NCBI GenBank assembly: GCA_002482865.1
Contig: DLGU01000015.1
Location: forward strand, 4,001 to 14,430
Direction of reading: 5' to 3'
From: Porphyrobacter sp. UBA7686
GTDB lineage: Bacteria; Pseudomonadota; Alphaproteobacteria; Sphingomonadales; Sphingomonadaceae
Length of the DNA: 10,430 nt
The notes beneath the pieces are model-generated. The model was not told the origin of the DNA. It did not search any database and saw only the letters and a program-made list of their open reading frames with translations. Numbering within the stretch: position 1 is the stretch's first letter; each line of letters starts with the position of its first letter. Shown here in pieces: positions 7,563 through 10,430 of the stretch. The position numbers and the translations under genes were made by a program.

Positions 7563-8357
7563 ATGAGTCGTTCGCTTATGCCCTTTACGCCCTCCAAGCC
7601 ATCACCCGCGCGCGTGCTGTCCCGCGCTGCTGGCCTATCTGCGCCTGAAGCGCGGTGGCGACCGGGGTTGGCGGATCACCCGTTCCACTCCGAAATCTTC
7701 GCGTCCGCCAGTGAGGCGAGCGGAGCGGGGCTGGCTCTGGCTTTGGCGCGTGACGCCTTGACGTCAAACGCAGCGGATGGGGGGATCGAGGATACGCGCC
7801 AGGTGCTGTGGGTGCAGGATCGCGCGGCGATCCGCTTGGGCGGTCGGCCTTGTCTTGCGGGCCTGCCGCCTGATCTGCGCCGCCGCCTGATCCATGTCGC
7901 TGCCGCCACGCCAGAGGACGCGCTGTTCGCGCTGGAGGAGGGGCTGAAGTGCCGTGACCTCGCCTGCGTGATCGGGGAGATCGCAGGCAATCCGCGCGCG
8001 CTCAGCTTCACCGCCTCACGCCGGTTGAGCCTTACGGCTGAACGGCACGGGGTACGATTGTGGCTGGTACGGCTTGATGCCGAGCGCGACCTTTCCTCGG
8101 CTCGGATGCGCTGGCAGGCCCGCGCCGCGCCGTCCCCGCCGCCGCGCTGGAACCCTGCCGCCCCCGGCACCGCCAGCTGGCATGCCGAACTGTTCCGCGC
8201 GCGCGCCCATGCGCCGGGCGAATGGATGCTTTGCGATGACACTGGAACCCTGCGCCTCCGCTCCGACCCTGACGCCGATGTCACCGCCGCGCCGGATCCT
8301 GTCCATCTGGCTCGCCCGACTGTCGGTCGATCGCTGGCGGCGCGCGCACGCGCCTGA
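7563..8357 (+). CDS. imuA: ImuA, SOS mutagenesis accessory protein
   Basis: A 264-residue RecA/SulA-like protein, the first gene of the SOS-induced imuA-imuB cassette that with DnaE2 carries out error-prone translesion synthesis. The family-typical order is visible: an N-terminal HPFHSEIFA segment (about 40-48), a strand near VLWVQD (81-86), the GLKCRDLACVIGEI region (about 126-139), LSFTASRRLSLTAERHGV (about 145-162) and the WHAELFRARAHAPGEWML stretch near the C-terminus. There is no Walker A motif (no GxxxxGK[ST]), so ATP hydrolysis is not expected, in line with degenerate RecA-like ImuA proteins. The ATG at 7563 has no Shine-Dalgarno and sits two bases after the LexA box, so translation is probably leaderless; the second Met codon at 7578 is an alternative. 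The last 80 bases overlap imuB in another frame. Confidence 0.88.
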   Translation: MSRSLMPFTPSKPSPARVLSRAAGLSAPEARWRPGLADHPFHSEIFASASEASGAGLALALARDALTSNAADGGIEDTRQVLWVQDRAAIRLGGRPCLAGLPPDLRRRLIHVAAATPEDALFALEEGLKCRDLACVIGEIAGNPRALSFTASRRLSLTAERHGVRLWLVRLDAERDLSSARMRWQARAAPSPPPRWNPAAPGTASWHAELFRARAHAPGEWMLCDDTGTLRLRSDPDADVTAAPDPVHLARPTVGRSLAARARA

Positions 8358-9870
8358 AGCGCAGGCCGCCGCCGATTCCGCGCCCACCGCCCTGATCCTC
8401 GAAACCGCGCACGGCCCGCGCATCACCGCCGCCAATGACGCTGGGCTCGCGGCGGGTGCGCGGGTGGGGATGCTGCTGGCGGATGCGCGCGCGCTCTGCC
8501 CTGATCTGGCCGCTGTTCTGGCTGACCCCGCAGGCGATCTCGCGGCGCTGGAGAAGCTCGCCCTGTGGGCGCAGCGCTGGGGGCCGTGGAGCGCGCTTGA
8601 TCCGCCCGATGGCCTGCTGGTCGATGTCACCGGAGCCGCCCATCTGTTTGGCGGCGAAGATGCGCTGCTCGCCGATGTCACGCGGGCTTTCGCAGCGCGT
8701 GGACTGGCAGCGCGCGCTGCGCTCGCGCCGACAGCGGGTGCGGCTTGGGCGCTTTCGCATTACGCCCGGCCGCGTGCGATCCTCGCCCCGGATGATGATC
8801 CGCTGCGTCAGCTCGGCGATCTGCCGGTGGCGGCGCTCCGGCTTGATGACGACGTGCTGACCGTGCTGCGCCGGCTCGGGATCAAGCGGCTCGGCGAGCT
8901 TGCGGGGGTGAGCGGCGCGGGCGAGGATCCGGGGCAGGAGGCCGGCGCGCGCGATGCGCTGCGCCGGCGATTCCGTAATCACCGCTCCCCCGCCGCCAAT
9001 CCGCTGCTCCGGCTCGATCAATTGCTGGGCCGCGTGCCCGAACCGCTGCTGCCGGTGATCGAGCGGCCTATGCCCTTGGTGCAGCGCCGGTTGATGGAGC
9101 CACTGCGCCACCGCAACCTGCTCGACCGGGTGGTGGAGGACCTCGCCGCTGACATGGTGCGCGCACTCGAAGCGCGGGGGGAGGGGGCGCGGCGGCTCGA
9201 ACTGGCGCTGTGGCGGGTGGATGGCGAAGTGTTATCACGCCGCATCGAACTCGCCGCCGCCACGCGCGAGGCCAGCCACATCACCCGGCTGTTTGCCGCC
9301 CGGCTTGATGATGTCGAGGCCGGGTTCGGGATCGAGGCGGTGCAGCTGCGCGCCAGCTGGAGCGAGCCGCTCAGCCTCAGCCAGGCTGATCTTGATGCGG
9401 CGGCCGAAGACCACGGCACTGCGCTCGCGGCCTGCATCGACCGGCTGACGGTCCGGCTCGGCCCCAAGGCGGTCACCCGCCCGGTCGCTCGTGCCAGCCA
9501 CATCCCTGAACGCGCGCAAAGCTGGCAGCCGCCGCTTGCCCCGGTGCCGCCTTCGCAAGGCGCGCTCGCTTTCCACACCCGCCCGCTGAAGTTGCTCGAC
9601 CGGGCCGAGCCGATCGCGGTGCTCTATGCCTCGCCCGATGGCGTGCCGCAGCGGTTTCGTTGGCGCGGGAATGTCCGCGAGGTCTGCCGCGTCGAGGGGC
9701 CGGAGCGGATCGCGCCCGAATGGTGGCGCGAACGCTCGACCGCGCGGCTGCGCGACTATTACCGGATCGAGGATGAGGCCGGGCGGCGGTATTGGATCTA
9801 CCGGCAGGGAACCCTTGGCGACGGGCGGGGCGGGGTGCCCGACTGGTTCCTGCAAGGGCTCTATGCCTAA
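8278..9870 (+). CDS. imuB: ImuB, catalytically inactive Y-family polymerase homologue
   Basis: A 530-residue DinB-like protein. It is known to act as a hub that links DnaE2 to the sliding clamp rather than as a polymerase. ILSIWLARLSVDRW (7-20) is the typical ImuB opening. It stands where active Y-family enzymes carry the first catalytic aspartate, which is missing. The second acidic motif (SIDEAYLD in DinB) reads LDPPDGLLVDVTG (107-119) and lacks the Asp-Glu pair. A helix-hairpin-helix-like segment follows near 200 (VLRRLGIKRLGELAGV). The C-terminus (DYYRIEDEAGRRYWIYRQG to WFLQGLYA) is characteristic of ImuB. SQADLD at 368-373 is in the place of the clamp-binding motif but is degenerate. The frame is open farther upstream, but Met 8278 gives the family N-terminus and a very long 80-bp overlap with imuA. 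No Shine-Dalgarno is visible, so coupling to imuA is likely. Confidence 0.9.
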   Translation: MSPPRRILSIWLARLSVDRWRRAHAPEAQAAADSAPTALILETAHGPRITAANDAGLAAGARVGMLLADARALCPDLAAVLADPAGDLAALEKLALWAQRWGPWSALDPPDGLLVDVTGAAHLFGGEDALLADVTRAFAARGLAARAALAPTAGAAWALSHYARPRAILAPDDDPLRQLGDLPVAALRLDDDVLTVLRRLGIKRLGELAGVSGAGEDPGQEAGARDALRRRFRNHRSPAANPLLRLDQLLGRVPEPLLPVIERPMPLVQRRLMEPLRHRNLLDRVVEDLAADMVRALEARGEGARRLELALWRVDGEVLSRRIELAAATREASHITRLFAARLDDVEAGFGIEAVQLRASWSEPLSLSQADLDAAAEDHGTALAACIDRLTVRLGPKAVTRPVARASHIPERAQSWQPPLAPVPPSQGALAFHTRPLKLLDRAEPIAVLYASPDGVPQRFRWRGNVREVCRVEGPERIAPEWWRERSTARLRDYYRIEDEAGRRYWIYRQGTLGDGRGGVPDWFLQGLYA

Positions 9871-9925
9871 CTCCTCTTACCGTCTTGCTCAGGTTTCTTT
9901 TACGGATTTGTGCGAAGCTTCGACC

Positions 9926-10258
9926 ATGCATCTCCAATCGATCCCACGCGCGTCCGAACGCCGACCGATGAGCCTCACGGTGAAAAGCCGGGTGCGCACG
10001 CGTGTGGTGTTTGTCGATCTGATTGATATCTCTGAAGGAGGCTGCAAAATCCGCGCAAAGGCCGGGTTTGCTGAAGTCGGTGACCGGGTGACGATGAAGG
10101 TCAATGGCATCAACGCCCCGCTCGGCACGATCGCCTGGATCGAAGGGCAAGTCGCCGGTGTTGCTTTCGAAGGGACGATACACCCCGCTGTGATCGACTA
10201 TCTGTGCGATCAGCAGGACAGCCACGACACCGGCCCAAGGCTGCGCCGCATCGTCTGA
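9926..10258 (+). CDS. Small PilZ-domain protein (putative c-di-GMP receptor)
   Basis: From ATG 9926 this encodes 110 residues made up of essentially one PilZ domain. Both nucleotide-binding signatures are present: RASER (RxxxR, R8 to R12) and DISEGG ([D/N]xSxxG, D34 to G39), 22 residues apart, followed by beta strands including GDRVTMKVNG and GTIAWIEGQVAGVAFE. It should therefore bind cyclic di-GMP; the downstream partner cannot be inferred. An upstream in-frame ATG at 9863 would overlap the imuB stop by 8 bp, with AAGGG only four bases before it, and would add 21 residues outside the domain. That start would couple the gene to imuB translation and cannot be excluded. The gene follows imuB where dnaE2 is often found, so it may be transcribed with the SOS operon. 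Confidence 0.82.
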   Translation: MHLQSIPRASERRPMSLTVKSRVRTRVVFVDLIDISEGGCKIRAKAGFAEVGDRVTMKVNGINAPLGTIAWIEGQVAGVAFEGTIHPAVIDYLCDQQDSHDTGPRLRRIV

Positions 10259-10290
10259 CCGCAAACTGGGGCCGCTTGCAACCTTTGCAT

Positions 10291-10319
10291 TTGGCGATAG
10301 AGCGGTAGGAACATATAAG
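10291..10319 (+). promoter_or_regulatory. Predicted sigma-70-type promoter of the radical SAM gene
   Basis: TTGGCG at 10291-10296 and TATAAG at 10314-10319 are separated by 17 bases. The -10 falls within the LexA box, the same arrangement as at imuA. The expected start near 10326 would leave a leader of about 22 bases. Confidence 0.65.
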
Positions 10320-10323
10320 GAAC
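10309..10323 (+). promoter_or_regulatory. LexA operator (SOS box) upstream of the radical SAM gene
   Basis: GAAC-ATATAAG-GAAC is a second exact GAAC-N7-GAAC match. Over the 17 bases beginning GGAACATA it shares 14 with the imuA operator. It covers the predicted -10 and ends 24 bases before the ATG. An exact match twice within 3 kb, both times on a promoter, is very unlikely by chance. Confidence 0.88.
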
Positions 10324-10339
10324 ACTTGAAAGGTGTTCC
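10319..10339 (+). repeat. Inverted repeat overlapping the second LexA half-site
   Basis: GGAACAC (10319-10325) and GTGTTCC (10333-10339) are perfect inverted arms around TTGAAAG. The left arm contains the downstream half-site of the LexA box. A further GTTC stands at 10342-10345. In the mRNA most of this would form a hairpin just before the start codon, and no Shine-Dalgarno is visible between it and the ATG. Confidence 0.6.
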
Positions 10340-10347
10340 CCGTTCCG

Positions 10348-10430
10348 ATGGCTCAGCAGACCCTCCGCCAGAAACTCGAAATCCTCGCCGATGCGGCGAA
10401 GTATGATGCGTCCTGCGCGTCATCCGGCAC
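10348..10430 (+). CDS. Putative DNA modification/repair radical SAM protein (3' end outside the window)
   Basis: Only the first 28 residues are visible. The core KLEILADAAKYDASCASSG is, from memory, the characteristic opening of the radical SAM family linked to uracil-DNA-glycosylase-like proteins (putative DNA modification/repair radical SAM protein, TIGR03916 type). The CxxxCxxC iron-sulfur motif would come later, outside the window, so the enzyme class is inferred from the N-terminus alone. In this family the gene is usually followed by one for a partner protein of the UDG superfamily (TIGR03914/TIGR03915 type). The biochemical role is not established. The ATG has no Shine-Dalgarno; it is supported by the conserved start and by the promoter and LexA box directly upstream. 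Confidence 0.75.
   Translation, partial: MAQQTLRQKLEILADAAKYDASCASSG

Noticed and set aside
8074..8277. Upstream extension of the imuB frame into imuA (starts at 8074 or 8236)
   Set aside because: The added residues are Pro/Arg/Ala-rich out-of-frame reading of ImuA. The recognisable ImuB N-terminus begins at 8278.

Overview
The window is GC-rich, densely packed DNA from an alphaproteobacterium. It most probably comes from the Sphingomonadales, and an Erythrobacter- or Porphyrobacter-like member of the Erythrobacteraceae would fit. Three things point there: a PrsK/PrsR pair of the PEP-CTERM/exosortase type, an imuA-imuB mutagenesis cassette, and LexA operators of the alphaproteobacterial direct-repeat form GAAC-N7-GAAC. 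The assignment rests on recognising protein families, not on a database search.

Left part (1-3798, + strand): the end of a PEP-CTERM/exopolysaccharide regulatory operon. The 3' part of a prsK histidine kinase overlaps by one base the start of prsR, a sigma-54-dependent response regulator. prsR in turn overlaps a TPR protein that looks like a short PrsT-type lipoprotein. The exosortase and polysaccharide genes that usually accompany these would lie to the left, outside the window.

Middle part (3850-7465): ordinary metabolism and transport. An SBF-like (YfeH-type) membrane transporter converges on panB (pantothenate/CoA biosynthesis, - strand), and their two TAG stops share one CTAG. After a 191-bp divergent gap comes an APC-superfamily amino acid permease, closed by a strong intrinsic terminator at 7487-7524.

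Right part (7526-10430): a DNA-damage-response region. Directly after the terminator, a promoter whose -10 is overlaid by a LexA box drives imuA and imuB, which overlap by 80 bp. These are accessory factors of the DnaE2 translesion polymerase. A small PilZ-domain gene follows instead of dnaE2. A second, very similar LexA box, also lying on a good promoter, then precedes a gene cut by the window end. The 28 visible residues of that gene match the start of the little-studied radical SAM family linked to uracil-DNA-glycosylase-like proteins (putative DNA modification/repair).

The most interesting signal is that this radical SAM gene appears to be under direct LexA control, next to the imuAB mutagenesis cassette. 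No rRNA, tRNA, CRISPR array or insertion sequence was seen, and no gene-free stretch exceeds 191 bp.
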